Of a DNA stretch of 64,000 bases, positions 1 through 10,581 are shown piece after piece. The translations under genes and the position numbers were made by a program. Under the pieces are notes generated by a model, which made no database searches, had not been told where the DNA came from, and saw only the letters and a list, made by a program, of their open reading frames with translations. The DNA is from Chryseomicrobium sp. FSL W7-1435. GTDB taxonomy: Bacteria; Bacillota; Bacilli; Bacillales_A; Planococcaceae. Positions within the stretch are counted from its first letter, which is position 1, and every line of letters starts with the position of its first letter. The stretch spans positions 1,178,001 through 1,242,000 of the forward strand of contig NZ_CP151997.1 in NCBI RefSeq assembly GCF_038595005.1. Direction: 5' to 3'.

Positions 1-19
1 AAGAAAGAAGGCATTGCAC

Positions 20-961
20 GTGGGGATCTGGAAACGTGGAACACAAGCTGGTTTGAAGACCGCTTGGACACTCGGGAAGATTATCTTTCCAATCACACTA
101 CTATTAACTATTTTACAGTTTACTCCGGTCCTGCCGTGGGTGACGAATGCAATAGCGCCACTAATGCAGCTTATTGGGTTGCCTGGTGAAGCCGCGATAC
201 CATTAGTGCTCGGCAATGCGCTCAATCTCTATGCAGGTATTGCAGGGATTTTATCTTTAGAAATGACTGTGAAAGAAGTGTTTATTCTTGCAGTCATGTT
301 GTCGTTTTCACATAACCTCTTTATCGAGACAGGGGTAGCTTTGCGCGTTGGTGTGAAATTATGGGTTGTACTCGTAGTTCGTTTTGGGTTAGCGCTTGTA
401 TCAGCTATTCTCATTAATTGGCTATGGAAAGGTGGAGGCGAGATTGCTGAGTATGGTGTCATACAAGCTGCTCAAGCAACACCTGAAGGATGGGGCGAAA
501 TTGTTTGGTTAGCCGTACAAAAAGCCTCTTTAGGAGTGCTGCAACTTGCTTTGATTGTCATTCCACTAATGATTGCCATCCAGTTTCTACGAGAAAAAGG
601 GTACATGGCCAAATTGAGTGATCGTATGGGGCCGTTGACACGTGTCCTTGGTGTACAGCCAAATGCAGCATCAACACTAGTAGCAGGCTTAGTAATTGGG
701 TTAGCCTACGGTGCAGGCGTTATGATTCAAGCTGTGCAGGAAGATGGCGTGAGTAAAAAAGATGCCACTTTGGTCTTCATCTTTCTCGTAGCCTGTCACG
801 CGATAGTAGAAGATACGTTGATCTTTATACCGCTGGGAATCCCTATACTGCCGCTACTACTCATTCGTTTACTGACTGCATTTGTTTTAACAATTGCCGT
901 TGCTTATGCGTGGAGACGAGCCGAACGTAATCAACAGAAAGAGGTGACCCAACAAGGATGA
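20..961 (+). CDS. yvoD: Nucleoside-recognition (gate) domain membrane protein, YvoD-like
   Basis: Polytopic membrane protein of about 313 residues with repeated hydrophobic segments and two gate-type blocks, including a GLVIGLAYGAG stretch in the second half. It resembles B. subtilis YvoD, a nucleoside-recognition-domain protein whose substrate is not established. A GTG at 20 is preferred over the TTG at 14 because the purine-rich AAGG at 8-11 lies 8 nt before the GTG but only 2 nt before the TTG, and YvoD-type proteins begin at this point. It overlaps ppaX by 4 nt, as in the hprK-lgt-yvoD-ppaX operon; the upstream genes lie outside the window. Family assignment is good; transport function is inferred. 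Confidence 0.82.
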   Translation: MGIWKRGTQAGLKTAWTLGKIIFPITLLLTILQFTPVLPWVTNAIAPLMQLIGLPGEAAIPLVLGNALNLYAGIAGILSLEMTVKEVFILAVMLSFSHNLFIETGVALRVGVKLWVVLVVRFGLALVSAILINWLWKGGGEIAEYGVIQAAQATPEGWGEIVWLAVQKASLGVLQLALIVIPLMIAIQFLREKGYMAKLSDRMGPLTRVLGVQPNAASTLVAGLVIGLAYGAGVMIQAVQEDGVSKKDATLVFIFLVACHAIVEDTLIFIPLGIPILPLLLIRLLTAFVLTIAVAYAWRRAERNQQKEVTQQG

Positions 962-1608
962 CACAGTATCAAACCGTTCTTTTTGATTTAGATGGCACAT
1001 TAATCGATACAAATGAATTGATTATCCAATCCTTTCAAACCGTTTTAGATGAAAGATTTCCTGGGAAATATTCTCGTGAAACTATCTTGCCTTTCTTAGG
1101 ACCACCGCTTTATGAAACGTTTCAGCAAGTGGATTCAACTCAAGTAGAGCAATTAATAGCTTCGTACCGAGAATGGAATATCGCCAACCATGATGCCATG
1201 GTAGAAGCGTTTCCTGGAGTCGTCGAGACAATTCAACAACTGCATCAGATGGGAATCAAGTTAGCTATCGTCTCAACAAAGCGTAATGAAATGATCGAGA
1301 GAGCATTAGAACTAATGAATTTACGACAGTATTTTAGTGCTGTCATAGGGTTAGATGATGTCCAAAATGCCAAACCAGACCCTGAGCCCGTGCGTTTGGC
1401 TCTAGAAAAATTAGACGCTACACCAGAATCTGCTCTGATGGTCGGGGATAATTTTCATGATATTATGGCAGCGCGGGCAGCTGGAGTCGCTTCGGTAGCC
1501 GTGGCTTGGTCATTAAAAGGACTAGATTATCTGCTTGCATTTGAGCCGATGTACTCGATTCATGCGATCGATGAAATCGTAACGATTGTTGAAGGTAAGG
1601 AACAATGA
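958..1608 (+). CDS. ppaX: Pyrophosphatase PpaX (HAD superfamily)
   Basis: A 216-residue HAD hydrolase. Motif I DLDGTLIDT is at residues 10-18, motif II is the STKR region near 106, and motif III/IV is KPDP followed by GDN. In B. subtilis, PpaX hydrolyses the pyrophosphate released when HPr kinase/phosphorylase (HprK) dephosphorylates HPr-Ser-P, pulling that reaction forward. Its position after yvoD and before a hexapeptide acetyltransferase is the conserved hprK-lgt-yvoD-ppaX-yvoF order, which supports PpaX over a generic phosphoglycolate phosphatase. It overlaps both neighbours by 4 nt and is probably translationally coupled. Confidence 0.88.
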   Translation: MTQYQTVLFDLDGTLIDTNELIIQSFQTVLDERFPGKYSRETILPFLGPPLYETFQQVDSTQVEQLIASYREWNIANHDAMVEAFPGVVETIQQLHQMGIKLAIVSTKRNEMIERALELMNLRQYFSAVIGLDDVQNAKPDPEPVRLALEKLDATPESALMVGDNFHDIMAARAAGVASVAVAWSLKGLDYLLAFEPMYSIHAIDEIVTIVEGKEQ

Positions 1609-2084
1609 GAAACACACAACGATTCCCCGTAACCGAAAGCAATTCACTGTGGCAAATCTATAAAACTGTTCCACTTACGAAAGTTATGAAAAACTTTATT
1701 GTCATTCAGTTGGCTCGCTATTCACCATCCCTAAAATTCAAAAGTTGGTTGTATCGCACCTTTTTAAAGATGCAAGTGGGTGAACAAACCGCGTTTGCGT
1801 TGATGGTGATGGTGGATGTTATGTTCCCTGAAAAGATAAAAGTAGGAAGAAATTCAGTGATTGGTTACAACACGACAATTTTAGCGCACGAATACTTAAT
1901 AGAAGAATACCGATTAGGCGATGTCATTATAGGGGATAATGTACTAATCGGTGCAAACACAACTATTTTGCCAGGTGTCACTATTGGCGATGGCGCTATT
2001 GTTTCAGCAGCAACACTTGTTCACAAAGATGTACCTGCAGGAGCATTTGTCGGAGGAAATCCGATGCAAATTATACGACACTAA
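1605..2084 (+). CDS. yvoF: Hexapeptide-repeat acyltransferase, YvoF-like
   Basis: A 159-residue protein with left-handed beta-helix hexapeptide repeats in the second half (VIIGDNVLIGANTTILPGV, IGDGAIVSAATLV), ending in the typical GGNPMQIIR acceptor-side segment. This is the xenobiotic/maltose O-acetyltransferase-like fold. The substrate is unknown. It matches B. subtilis YvoF in length and place, last in the yvoD-ppaX-yvoF run and just upstream of hisZ. A rho-independent terminator starts three bases after the stop codon and separates it from the his operon. Confidence 0.8.
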   Translation: MRNTQRFPVTESNSLWQIYKTVPLTKVMKNFIVIQLARYSPSLKFKSWLYRTFLKMQVGEQTAFALMVMVDVMFPEKIKVGRNSVIGYNTTILAHEYLIEEYRLGDVIIGDNVLIGANTTILPGVTIGDGAIVSAATLVHKDVPAGAFVGGNPMQIIRH

Positions 2085-2086
2085 GT

Positions 2087-2112
2087 CCGGCACAGCAGTG
2101 CCGGGCTTTTAT
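2087..2112 (+). terminator. Terminator after yvoF
   Basis: Stem CCGGCAC (2087-2093) / GTGCCGG (2098-2104), loop AGCA, followed by GCTTTTATT. A perfect 7-bp GC-rich stem directly after the yvoF stop codon. Confidence 0.8.
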
Positions 2113-2134
2113 TATGCAGGAGAAGACGGCAAGG

Positions 2135-2163
2135 TTGACGAATAGAACTGCATACCGTAAACT
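2135..2163 (+). promoter_or_regulatory. Candidate sigma-A promoter for the his operon
   Basis: TTGACG at 2135-2140 and TAAACT at 2158-2163 with a 17-bp spacer, between the yvoF terminator and hisZ. It is the best promoter match in the gap. No T-box or attenuator was recognised in the roughly 60-nt leader. Confidence 0.5.
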
Positions 2164-2226
2164 AAATTAATAATTCAATTCTCTACTACTCTAGCAGGAT
2201 AAAGTATTTAAAGTGAGGCGATCTGT

Positions 2227-3384
2227 ATGTCGACGATACGACCATTTGAAAAACCACTCGGTATGAGAGATACTCTCCCGAAACTTTACGCGCAACAACA
2301 TGAGCTGCGCACAACGGCTATGCATTACATGACGAAGAATGGCTATGAGTTTATTCAAACGCCATCTTTGGAGTATTTTGAAACAATCGGAAAAATCAGC
2401 TCGTTAGATGAAGCTTCATTATTTAAATTAGTGGATAATCAAGGAGAAATGTTAGTGTTGCGTCCTGATTTAACCACTCCAATAGCTCGCGTGGCAGCGG
2501 CGAAGTTACTTACTGAAAAAAACCCTTTGCGACTTGCTTATAGTTCTACTGTCTTTCGTTCGCAACAACGCGAAGGCGGCCGTCCTGCAGAGTTCGAGCA
2601 ATTAGGCCTTGAACTTCTTGGGGATACTAGTGCTATGGCAGATGCCGAGATTTTACGCCTAGCTGCAGGCTTATTACGTGAACTTGGTTTGCCAAATTTC
2701 ACGATTACAGTCGGACATGCGGGATTAATCAACCGAGCTATTGATAGTTTAATTGACAATCAAGCAGCTCAACATCAAGTTCGTGCATTTTTAGTCGAAA
2801 AAAACTTTGTAGGAATTGATCGTTGGGCAGCAGATTATGCTGCTTCCAGTGAATTTTATTCATTTTTCCAACTAGCCAATAGTGGTGCAAGTTTACAAGA
2901 ATTACTAAGCCAATTCCCATCTTTAAAAACTGAGGAAACAGAGCAGTTCATGTCAGTTGTAGCATCTTTAGAACAGTTGCCTGAACTACGCACCTGTTTC
3001 CAAGTAGACCCACTTGTGGTCAGTCATATGCACTACTACACCGGAATGGTATTTGAAGTATATGGTGAGGGAAGTGGTTTTCCACTAGGAAATGGTGGAC
3101 GTTATGATGAATTGCTGCAACAATTCGGACCAGCAGTTGGCGCAACGGGCTTCAGTATTCGTATGGACCATTTACTTGAGATTTTACCAGCAAGAACAGA
3201 GACAAAAACAAGGCACCTGATTTATATGGACGACGCATCGTACAGCAAATCCCTAACACTTGCAGAGGAATTTCGTGCACAAGGCGAGTTAGTGACGTTG
3301 CAATGGAAGGCGTCCGTAAAAGAACCCGACCTATTTGAACAAAATTTTGACCGGATCACGGACACAACGAAAGGAGCAAGCTGA
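2227..3384 (+). CDS. hisZ: ATP phosphoribosyltransferase regulatory subunit HisZ
   Basis: A 385-residue paralogue of histidyl-tRNA synthetase without the anticodon-binding domain. It carries the class II synthetase-like [11 protein letters not shown] motif 2 region and the [17 protein letters not shown] segment. HisZ forms a hetero-octamer with short-form HisG, is needed for its activity and takes part in feedback inhibition by histidine. It is the first gene of the his operon and overlaps hisG by one base. The length fits the family. The start has GTGAGGCG at 2212-2219, 7 nt before the ATG. Confidence 0.93.
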   Translation: MSTIRPFEKPLGMRDTLPKLYAQQHELRTTAMHYMTKNGYEFIQTPSLEYFETIGKISSLDEASLFKLVDNQGEMLVLRPDLTTPIARVAAAKLLTEKNPLRLAYSSTVFRSQQREGGRPAEFEQLGLELLGDTSAMADAEILRLAAGLLRELGLPNFTITVGHAGLINRAIDSLIDNQAAQHQVRAFLVEKNFVGIDRWAADYAASSEFYSFFQLANSGASLQELLSQFPSLKTEETEQFMSVVASLEQLPELRTCFQVDPLVVSHMHYYTGMVFEVYGEGSGFPLGNGGRYDELLQQFGPAVGATGFSIRMDHLLEILPARTETKTRHLIYMDDASYSKSLTLAEEFRAQGELVTLQWKASVKEPDLFEQNFDRITDTTKGAS

Positions 3385-4016
3385 TGGACTTTTTGACAAT
3401 TGCCATGCCGAAAGGACGTATTTTTGAAGAAGCGCTTGAATTATTGACGGCAGCAGGTTATCAGCTCCCTGTCGAAATGGATGATTCCCGTAAGCTAATT
3501 GTCGACGTTCCTCAGGAACAGTTGCGTTTCATTCTGGCAAAGCCAATGGATGTGCCAGTTTATGTCGAACATGGTGTAGCGGATCTTGGCGTAGCCGGAA
3601 AAGACGTTCTTCTCGAACAACAAAGAAGCGTGATGGAACTTGTCGACCTGCGAATTAGTTACTGCTATATGGCGACTGCCGGACTTCCTAATACAAAAAT
3701 GAACGATGTAGCACCGCGTGTCGCTACCAAATATCCTACAATTGCCACGTCCTTTTACAAAGAAAAAGGAGAACAGGTGGAGATTATCGAATTAAACGGA
3801 TCCATCGAGTTAGCTCCAATGATTGGGCTGGCTGACCGAATCGTAGATATTGTGTCGACTGGACGAACATTAAAAGAAAATGGGTTGGTCGAGTATGAAA
3901 AAATTACCGACATCACATCACGTTTAATCGCAAACCCTGTAAGTTATCGTGTCAAACAACAGCGTATACGCGAAATGGCGAGTCGTCTGCGTAAAGCCGT
4001 GGAGGAAGATGTATGA
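3384..4016 (+). CDS. hisG: ATP phosphoribosyltransferase, short form HisG
   Basis: At 210 residues this is the short form of HisG, which lacks the C-terminal regulatory domain and depends on HisZ. It catalyses the first step of histidine synthesis, ATP + PRPP to phosphoribosyl-ATP. N-terminal [15 protein letters not shown], the central [13 protein letters not shown] and the PRPP-binding [14 protein letters not shown] are all present. The ORF overlaps hisD by 4 nt. The pairing of short HisG with upstream hisZ is internally consistent. Confidence 0.95.
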   Translation: MDFLTIAMPKGRIFEEALELLTAAGYQLPVEMDDSRKLIVDVPQEQLRFILAKPMDVPVYVEHGVADLGVAGKDVLLEQQRSVMELVDLRISYCYMATAGLPNTKMNDVAPRVATKYPTIATSFYKEKGEQVEIIELNGSIELAPMIGLADRIVDIVSTGRTLKENGLVEYEKITDITSRLIANPVSYRVKQQRIREMASRLRKAVEEDV

Positions 4017-5293
4017 TGAAATTAGTAAATTGGACTCCATCCTTATCGATTCAACGTTCTGTAGAACAAGGGACGGAACAGGACCAACAAGTCGTCCAAG
4101 AAATCATTCGTCGAGTCAGACAAGACGGAGACGTGGCACTGCGTGAATTCACCGAGAAGTGGGACGGAGCAACACTTACGGAACTGCGCGTTTCTCAGCA
4201 AGAGATTGACAATGCGTTACAAGCCATTCAACCTCAACTGAAGCAAGATTTGGAAGAGGCGGCAGCTAACATTCGACGTTTTCATGAGCTCCAGCTTCGA
4301 GAAGATCTAGTATTGCCGCTAGAACAGGAAGGGTATCTGGCATATCGCTTCTTACCTATGGATGTGGCGGGACTTTATGTACCCGGTGGAACAGCGGCCT
4401 ATCCTTCGTCCGTCTTGATGAATGCCATTCCAGCAAAAGTGGCCGGAGTTAAAAAGTTAGTGATAACGACACCTCCCAACCAAGATGGTTCGATTCCTAT
4501 TGGCGTATTAACAGCAGCAGCGATTGCAGGTGTCGATGAAATTTATAAAGTTGGCGGTGCCCAAGCCATTGCGGCATTAGCCTATGGGACAGAATCCATA
4601 CCGAAAGTCGATAAAATTACGGGTCCAGGCAATCGTTTTGTAGCGCTTGCTAAGCGAGAAGTTTTTGGAACGGTGTCGATTGATAGTATTGCAGGTCCAA
4701 GCGAAGTGGCGGTGTTAGCAGACGATACGGCCTTTGCACAAGATATTGCAGCTGATTTATTGGCACAAGCAGAACATGATGTTCTAGCCTGTTCGATTTT
4801 AATCACCACAAGTGAACACCTTGCGCAAGAAGTCCAACAAGAAGTTGAAAAGCAACTGCAATCACTGCCAAGAGAAGCAATTGCGCGAGCTTCTATTGAA
4901 AACTACGGAGCAATCTACCTTACAGAATCTATGGAACAAGCGGTAGAGGCTGTGAATCAATTAGCACCCGAACATCTAGAAATCATGACGCGCGACGCGG
5001 AACAAGTAAGCGAAAATATTCGACACGCAGGTGCCATTTTCCTTGGACGTTATTCTTCCGAACCGATTGGTGATTATTTTGCAGGTACCAATCATGTGCT
5101 GCCGACAAATAGTACAGCACGTTTCTCAAGTGGTCTAAGTGTTGAAGATTTTCAAAAGAAGACGAGTGTTGTCTATTACACGAAAGAATTATGGCAACAA
5201 CACTATCCAAAAGTGGCACGACTGGCACGCATGGAACAGTTAGAAGGCCATGCAAGAGCTGTGGAGATACGAAAAGAGCGGGAGGATATCTAA
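4013..5293 (+). CDS. hisD: Histidinol dehydrogenase HisD
   Basis: A 426-residue NAD-dependent enzyme that oxidises histidinol to histidine in the last two steps of the pathway. Family signatures are visible: [21 protein letters not shown], the [19 protein letters not shown] block, AEHDVLA with the conserved metal/substrate His, and [18 protein letters not shown] near the C terminus. The length is typical. It overlaps hisG by 4 nt and abuts hisB with no gap, so translation is probably coupled. Confidence 0.95.
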   Translation: MMKLVNWTPSLSIQRSVEQGTEQDQQVVQEIIRRVRQDGDVALREFTEKWDGATLTELRVSQQEIDNALQAIQPQLKQDLEEAAANIRRFHELQLREDLVLPLEQEGYLAYRFLPMDVAGLYVPGGTAAYPSSVLMNAIPAKVAGVKKLVITTPPNQDGSIPIGVLTAAAIAGVDEIYKVGGAQAIAALAYGTESIPKVDKITGPGNRFVALAKREVFGTVSIDSIAGPSEVAVLADDTAFAQDIAADLLAQAEHDVLACSILITTSEHLAQEVQQEVEKQLQSLPREAIARASIENYGAIYLTESMEQAVEAVNQLAPEHLEIMTRDAEQVSENIRHAGAIFLGRYSSEPIGDYFAGTNHVLPTNSTARFSSGLSVEDFQKKTSVVYYTKELWQQHYPKVARLARMEQLEGHARAVEIRKEREDI

Positions 5294-5887
5294 ATGACAC
5301 AACGCTATGCAAAAAAGGAACGTAAAACAAGTGAAACGTACGTGAATGTTGAATTAAGCTTAGATGGAACTGGTCAAGCTTCTGTTGATACAGGCGTCCC
5401 GTTTTTGGATCACATGCTGGACTTGTTTGTGCGCCACGGACTATTTGATGGCAAACTCTCTGCAAAAGGGGATACGCACATTGATGATCACCATACAACC
5501 GAGGATGTAGGAATTGTCCTTGGGCAAGTTGTCTTAGAAGCGCTAGGGGATAAAAAAGGAATCAAGCGTTATGGAAGTGCGTTTATTCCAATGGACGATG
5601 CGCTCGCACAAGTTGTCGTGGATGTTTCGAACCGACCGCACTTGGAATTCCGAGCAGAGTTTCCTAAAGAAAAAGTAGGTACGTTTGATGTCGAGCTTGT
5701 CCATGAGTTTTTGTGGAAATTTGCCCTCGAATCGCGCATGAATGTTCATGTAATCGTGCACTACGGTCATAATACGCATCATATGATTGAAGCTATATTT
5801 AAAGGTCTTGCGCGTGCACTTGACGAAGCAACACAAATCGACCCACGCGTCACAGGTGTGCCTTCGACAAAAGGTTCCCTATCTTAA
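5294..5887 (+). CDS. hisB: Imidazoleglycerol-phosphate dehydratase HisB
   Basis: A 197-residue monofunctional IGP dehydratase. The metal-binding histidine motifs FLDHML, DDHHTTEDVG, and HVIVHYGHNTHHMIEAIFKGLARAL are present. It converts imidazoleglycerol phosphate to imidazoleacetol phosphate. Its substrate is made by HisF-HisH, whose genes are absent from this operon: hisB is followed after 14 nt directly by hisA, where Bacillus has hisH between them. The enzyme itself looks complete. Confidence 0.95.
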   Translation: MTQRYAKKERKTSETYVNVELSLDGTGQASVDTGVPFLDHMLDLFVRHGLFDGKLSAKGDTHIDDHHTTEDVGIVLGQVVLEALGDKKGIKRYGSAFIPMDDALAQVVVDVSNRPHLEFRAEFPKEKVGTFDVELVHEFLWKFALESRMNVHVIVHYGHNTHHMIEAIFKGLARALDEATQIDPRVTGVPSTKGSLS

Positions 5888-5901
5888 GGAGGAAATTAGC
5901 G

Positions 5902-6633
5902 ATGGTACAACTTTACCCGGCAATTGATATGAAAGACGGCAAATGTGTACGTCTTTATCAAGGGGACTACAACCAACAAACCGTATACGGCGATTCTCCA
6001 TTTGATATGGCAAAATCTTTTGCAGATCAAGGAGCAGATTGGATTCATTTAGTCGACCTGGATGGAGCAAAAGATGGCACGAAACCCCATGCAGACTATG
6101 TGGTGAAAATTAAACAACAACTAGGCGTATCTGTCCAAATTGGTGGCGGTATTCGCTCGATGGAAGATGCCGCTTTTTATTTAAAGCAAGGAATCGATCG
6201 CGTGATTATTGGGAGCCTTGCTGTTAAACAACCTGAGCTTGTGGAACAAATGCTTGCAACATTCGGTGGTGACCGCATTGTTTTAGGGCTCGATGCAAAA
6301 GATGGGTTTGTGGCGACACACGGCTGGTTAGAAACCTCTGAGCTTACCGCAGTAGAAGTAGGGAAGCGCTTCGCGAAAGCAGGAGCGAAACATATTGTTT
6401 TCACAGATATCGCAATGGACGGAACACTTGAAGGTCCCAATCTGGTTGCTACCAAAGAACTTGCGGATGCTACAGGACTAAACGTCATCGTATCAGGTGG
6501 GATCAGCTCGCTTGAAGATATGCAACAAGTGAAAGAAGCTGCTAAAAATTCTACGATTGCTGGCGTGATCGTCGGCAAAGCCATCTATAGCGAACGCTTT
6601 ACAGTGGCTCAAGCAAAGGAAGTGTTGAAATGA
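5902..6633 (+). CDS. hisA: ProFAR isomerase HisA
   Basis: A 243-residue (beta/alpha)8-barrel enzyme. The N terminus [15 protein letters not shown], the central IGGGIRS and [12 protein letters not shown], and the late VSGGISS phosphate-binding loop identify it as HisA, not HisF, which starts with an IPCLDV-type sequence. It isomerises ProFAR to PRFAR. Ribosome-binding site AAGGAGG is just upstream. It overlaps hisIE by 4 nt; Bacillus has hisF between these genes, so hisF is missing here too. Confidence 0.94.
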   Translation: MVQLYPAIDMKDGKCVRLYQGDYNQQTVYGDSPFDMAKSFADQGADWIHLVDLDGAKDGTKPHADYVVKIKQQLGVSVQIGGGIRSMEDAAFYLKQGIDRVIIGSLAVKQPELVEQMLATFGGDRIVLGLDAKDGFVATHGWLETSELTAVEVGKRFAKAGAKHIVFTDIAMDGTLEGPNLVATKELADATGLNVIVSGGISSLEDMQQVKEAAKNSTIAGVIVGKAIYSERFTVAQAKEVLK

Positions 6634-7238
6634 CAATTCGTTTTGATGAAAATGGACTAGTGCCAGTTATTCTGCAAGATGCTAACTCAAAAAAAGTTTT
6701 GACACTTGCTTATATGAATGAGGAGTCCTACAACAAGACTCTCGAAACAAAGGAAACGTGGCTTTATAGCAGAAGCCGTCAAGAGTTGTGGCACAAAGGG
6801 GCAACTTCTGGCAATACACAACAAGTTGTATCCATTACTGCTGATTGCGATCAAGACGCGCTTTTAGTCTCTGTCATTCCAAACGGTCCAGCCTGCCATA
6901 CAGGAGCAGAAAGTTGTTTCCATGAACCACTTGTGACGGGAGAACAAAAGGCGACTGTCGAAGCCATCAGTTCTTTAGAAAAAGTCATTAAAGAGCGTTA
7001 TGTATCTCGACCAGAAGGCGCTTATACGACGTACCTGTTTGAAAAAGGTGTCGATAAAATTGGTAAGAAAATTGGCGAAGAAGCGACGGAAGTAGTAATC
7101 GCTGCGAAGAACAATGATGCACAAGAGCTTTCGATGGAAGCTGCTGATTTGATCTATCATTTATTAGTGATGCTAGAAAACCAACAGGTTCCGTTTTCAG
7201 ACGTCCTCCAGATTCTAAAAACGCGTGCCGAAAAGTAG
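6630..7238 (+). CDS. hisI: Bifunctional phosphoribosyl-AMP cyclohydrolase / phosphoribosyl-ATP pyrophosphatase HisIE
   Basis: A 202-residue fusion. The N-terminal HisI domain (about 1-110) has the zinc/magnesium motif region [21 protein letters not shown] and [12 protein letters not shown]. The C-terminal HisE domain (about 112-202) has [15 protein letters not shown] and the [13 protein letters not shown] metal-binding helix. It performs steps 2 and 3 of the pathway. It is the last gene of the operon, as in Bacillus. Confidence 0.94.
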   Translation: MTIRFDENGLVPVILQDANSKKVLTLAYMNEESYNKTLETKETWLYSRSRQELWHKGATSGNTQQVVSITADCDQDALLVSVIPNGPACHTGAESCFHEPLVTGEQKATVEAISSLEKVIKERYVSRPEGAYTTYLFEKGVDKIGKKIGEEATEVVIAAKNNDAQELSMEAADLIYHLLVMLENQQVPFSDVLQILKTRAEK

Positions 7239-7272
7239 ACAGTTTTTTGTGAGCGAAAACCAAACCAAAATG

Positions 7273-7281
7273 TGGTATACT
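7273..7281 (+). promoter_or_regulatory. Extended -10 promoter upstream of yvcD
   Basis: TGGTATACT, an extended -10 element (TGn + TATACT at 7276-7281). No good -35 lies 17 bp upstream, which is usual for extended -10 promoters. The hairpin at 7296-7322 would lie close to the 5' end of the resulting transcript. Confidence 0.5.
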
Positions 7282-7295
7282 GAAGAACAATCGAG

Positions 7296-7327
7296 ACAGG
7301 AACGTGTTACACGCGTTCCTGTTCTTT
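7296..7327 (+). terminator. Strong hairpin between hisI and yvcD
   Basis: A 12-bp arm at 7296-7307 pairs with 7311-7322 (one G-T pair), 3-nt loop, followed by TCTTTC. It could terminate the his transcript. Because it lies about 15 bp downstream of the extended -10 element, it would also be a 5' hairpin on the yvcD mRNA. Confidence 0.5.
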
Positions 7328-7362
7328 CATGATGAAAACGACCCGTTTACTGGAGGACACTC

Positions 7363-8883
7363 TTGAAAAAATCACGCAAAGCTAAAACTGGAAACGTAGT
7401 TACTTTTATTCCTACTGGCGAATATTATTATGAAAAAGCTCTTGGTGAACTGAAAAAAGAACAGTTTACGAGAGCTCAAAAATATTTGAAACGAGCTGTC
7501 GAGCTCAGCCCAGAAGATCCTTTGATTCTCATGCAGTATGGTATCTTACTGATGGAAGCAGAACAATTCGACGAAGCCCAAGAACTTCTTTATACGGCAC
7601 ATACAATGGATCCGAGTGATTCTGAAATTGTGTTTTTTTTAGCTGAAATCCACGCACACCTTGGCATGTTTGCCGAGGCAAATCGTTATGCCACGAAATA
7701 CCTTGAAATTGATTCAGATGGACCTTACTTGGAAGAAGCCATGGAAATCCTTGATTTTACAGAGTATGATGGCGGCGGGGAATTTGCAGAAGGTGCACCA
7801 TCTTCGGATGTGGTATTTATGCAAGAAAAGGCACGTAAGATGATGGAGCGCGGTCGCTTTGAAGAAGCGGTTGCCTTATTAGAAACCATTGTTGCTGAAA
7901 ATGATACATTTTGGCCAGCGTTTAATAATCTTGCGCTCGCTTATTTTTACATTGGAGAAGAAGAACAAGCTACGGCTCTTCTTCATGAAGTGCTACGAAG
8001 TGACCAAGGCAACTTACATGCCCTCTGCAACTTGGCAGTGCTGGCTCACTACAAAGAAGCACATGAAGAATTAAATGAAGTCACAGCTGTTTTAGTAAAG
8101 ATCAAACCTATAGCCATTGATCAACGCTTCAAACTTGGCGCAACTTTTGCTTTACTAGGGAAACATGAAGAAGGTTACCGCATCTTGCGACAGTTGCAAA
8201 AAATGGGGTTTGGCGAAGACCCAAGCTTTTATTTCTGGCTAGCACATTCTGCTTTCTTCTCAGGCAAAAAAGACAGAGCGCATCAAGCTTGGCTAGAGCT
8301 TATCCGATTAGACCCTACAAAAGATGGATTTGAACCTTGGAAGCTTCGAGAGGAAGAAGAGCTATCAGGTCTTGAAAATGACAAAGATTTCTTAGTGGAC
8401 AAACTACAAAGTGATTCGGCTCCTTCGCGAGCTGTGGCTCTTTATATGATGGGCAAGTCTGTTCATTTGCATGATCTAGTAGCTCACCCAAAGTTAATTG
8501 ATGTTGCCGAACTTTCTGCTTTTGAAAAGTTGATAGTCGGCTACTCCTTAAATCATGAGTTCTCTATGAAAGTGCCTGTTGAAAAATCATTTGTACAAGC
8601 GATGAAAGTGGCGGATTTATTCTATCAACACCATAGCCCCCTGACGTATCAACATGCCTACATGTATGAAATGTGGTTCGTGATGATGGAAAGAGGTCTG
8701 CAGCAGGGCTATTCCTTTAAGAATACAAAGGCCTTGGCAGCTGCAACAGCTTATATGTATGCATCGTCACGCTCCAAAGATGCAACTAAAAAACAATTTG
8801 CCGAGCATTACGAAGTATCCGTGCCCACACTCACGAAATATGTCAATGAACTTATGGCGTTTTTCCCTTTCTTTGATGCGTAA
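7363..8883 (+). CDS. yvcD: Tetratricopeptide-repeat protein, YvcD-like
   Basis: A 506-residue soluble protein with a run of TPR-type helical repeats: about 20-125 (YYYEKALGELKKEQFTRAQ..., QYGILLMEAEQFDEAQELL..., FFLAEIHAHLGMFAEA...) and again about 150-330. The C-terminal 180 residues have no recognised motif; the last part reads like a small helical, possibly HTH-like, domain (EHYEVSVPTLTKYVNEL). It starts with TTG at 7363, six nt after GGAGG. B. subtilis yvcD occupies the same place upstream of trxB; its function is unknown. Confidence 0.8.
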   Translation: MKKSRKAKTGNVVTFIPTGEYYYEKALGELKKEQFTRAQKYLKRAVELSPEDPLILMQYGILLMEAEQFDEAQELLYTAHTMDPSDSEIVFFLAEIHAHLGMFAEANRYATKYLEIDSDGPYLEEAMEILDFTEYDGGGEFAEGAPSSDVVFMQEKARKMMERGRFEEAVALLETIVAENDTFWPAFNNLALAYFYIGEEEQATALLHEVLRSDQGNLHALCNLAVLAHYKEAHEELNEVTAVLVKIKPIAIDQRFKLGATFALLGKHEEGYRILRQLQKMGFGEDPSFYFWLAHSAFFSGKKDRAHQAWLELIRLDPTKDGFEPWKLREEEELSGLENDKDFLVDKLQSDSAPSRAVALYMMGKSVHLHDLVAHPKLIDVAELSAFEKLIVGYSLNHEFSMKVPVEKSFVQAMKVADLFYQHHSPLTYQHAYMYEMWFVMMERGLQQGYSFKNTKALAAATAYMYASSRSKDATKKQFAEHYEVSVPTLTKYVNELMAFFPFFDA

Positions 8884-8931
8884 TGGGCAGATATGTTGAA
8901 TGCTTGTGTCAAATCCGCTAGATTTAAGTGA

Positions 8932-9903
<972 letters not shown>

Positions 9904-9998
9904 TCATTTCTTAACATTCATGTAATCAGAATGCAACAATGGTCGTGTATAGTTAGAACTATAAATTGACCCCCTTTTTATATAGGTTTTCATTTGAT

Positions 9999-10044
9999 AG
10001 GCTGTTTTCTCGCTTTATAAGTCGAGGAGGCAGCCTCTTTTTTT
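9999..10044 (+). terminator. Probable terminator after trxB
   Basis: GAGG (10027-10030) / CCTC (10034-10037) is followed by seven Ts. A longer-range AGGCTG (9999-10004) / CAGCCT (10031-10036) pairing is an alternative. The stems are weak but the T-run is good. Confidence 0.45.
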
Positions 10045-10066
10045 ATGTAGACTTACGAAATTATAG

Positions 10067-10072
10067 TATACT
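10067..10072 (+). promoter_or_regulatory. Candidate -10 element upstream of yvcI
   Basis: TATACT, 33 nt before the yvcI start and just after the trxB terminator. No convincing -35 was found. Confidence 0.35.
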
Positions 10073-10104
10073 AAGAAGATATTATAGAAATATGGAGAGA
10101 ACCG

Positions 10105-10581
10105 ATGCAACGTATTGTAAACCTATTAGTCGTGAAAGACGGCAAGGTCCTTCTACTAAAAAAACCTCGACGCAACTGGTATGTCGCTCCAGGCGGCAAA
10201 ACGGATTTTGGTGAATCTGTTTACGAAGCGGGTATTCGTGAATTCACTGAAGAAACCGCAACCGTGCCAGTACAACCTCATATGAAAGGCCTTTATACTA
10301 TGGTGATAAAACGTGGAGAGGAAGTTCTCTCTGAATGGTTATTATCAACGTTAGTGGCATATGACATAGAAGGTACACCACTGAAAGAAAATCATGAAGG
10401 TATTTTAGAATGGCAGCCGATTGAAGCACTCCAGACCCTTCCAATGGCAGAAGGTGACCGGATGAATCTCCTTTTTGCGGTCCATCAACCGGGTATCCAA
10501 TATGGCACATTCATCTACACAGAAGAATTTGAATTGCTGGAACACCGTTTACAGACATCTCAGGAGGTGAACCCCACATGA
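10105..10581 (+). CDS. yvcI: Nudix hydrolase, YvcI-like
   Basis: A 158-residue Nudix protein. The Nudix box matches the consensus: a Gly at the GKTDFGES segment, then REFTEET with the catalytic glutamates (about residues 31-53). The family hydrolyses nucleoside diphosphates linked to another group; the substrate of YvcI is not inferable from sequence. It is the first gene of the yvcI-rapZ-yvcK-whiA-crh cluster and overlaps rapZ by 4 nt. Confidence 0.87.
   Translation: MQRIVNLLVVKDGKVLLLKKPRRNWYVAPGGKTDFGESVYEAGIREFTEETATVPVQPHMKGLYTMVIKRGEEVLSEWLLSTLVAYDIEGTPLKENHEGILEWQPIEALQTLPMAEGDRMNLLFAVHQPGIQYGTFIYTEEFELLEHRLQTSQEVNPT

Noticed and set aside
5902-6633. HisF, or a HisA/HisF dual enzyme replacing the missing hisF
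   Set aside because: The N terminus and loops are plain HisA; nothing shows HisF features, so absence of hisF is the simpler reading.
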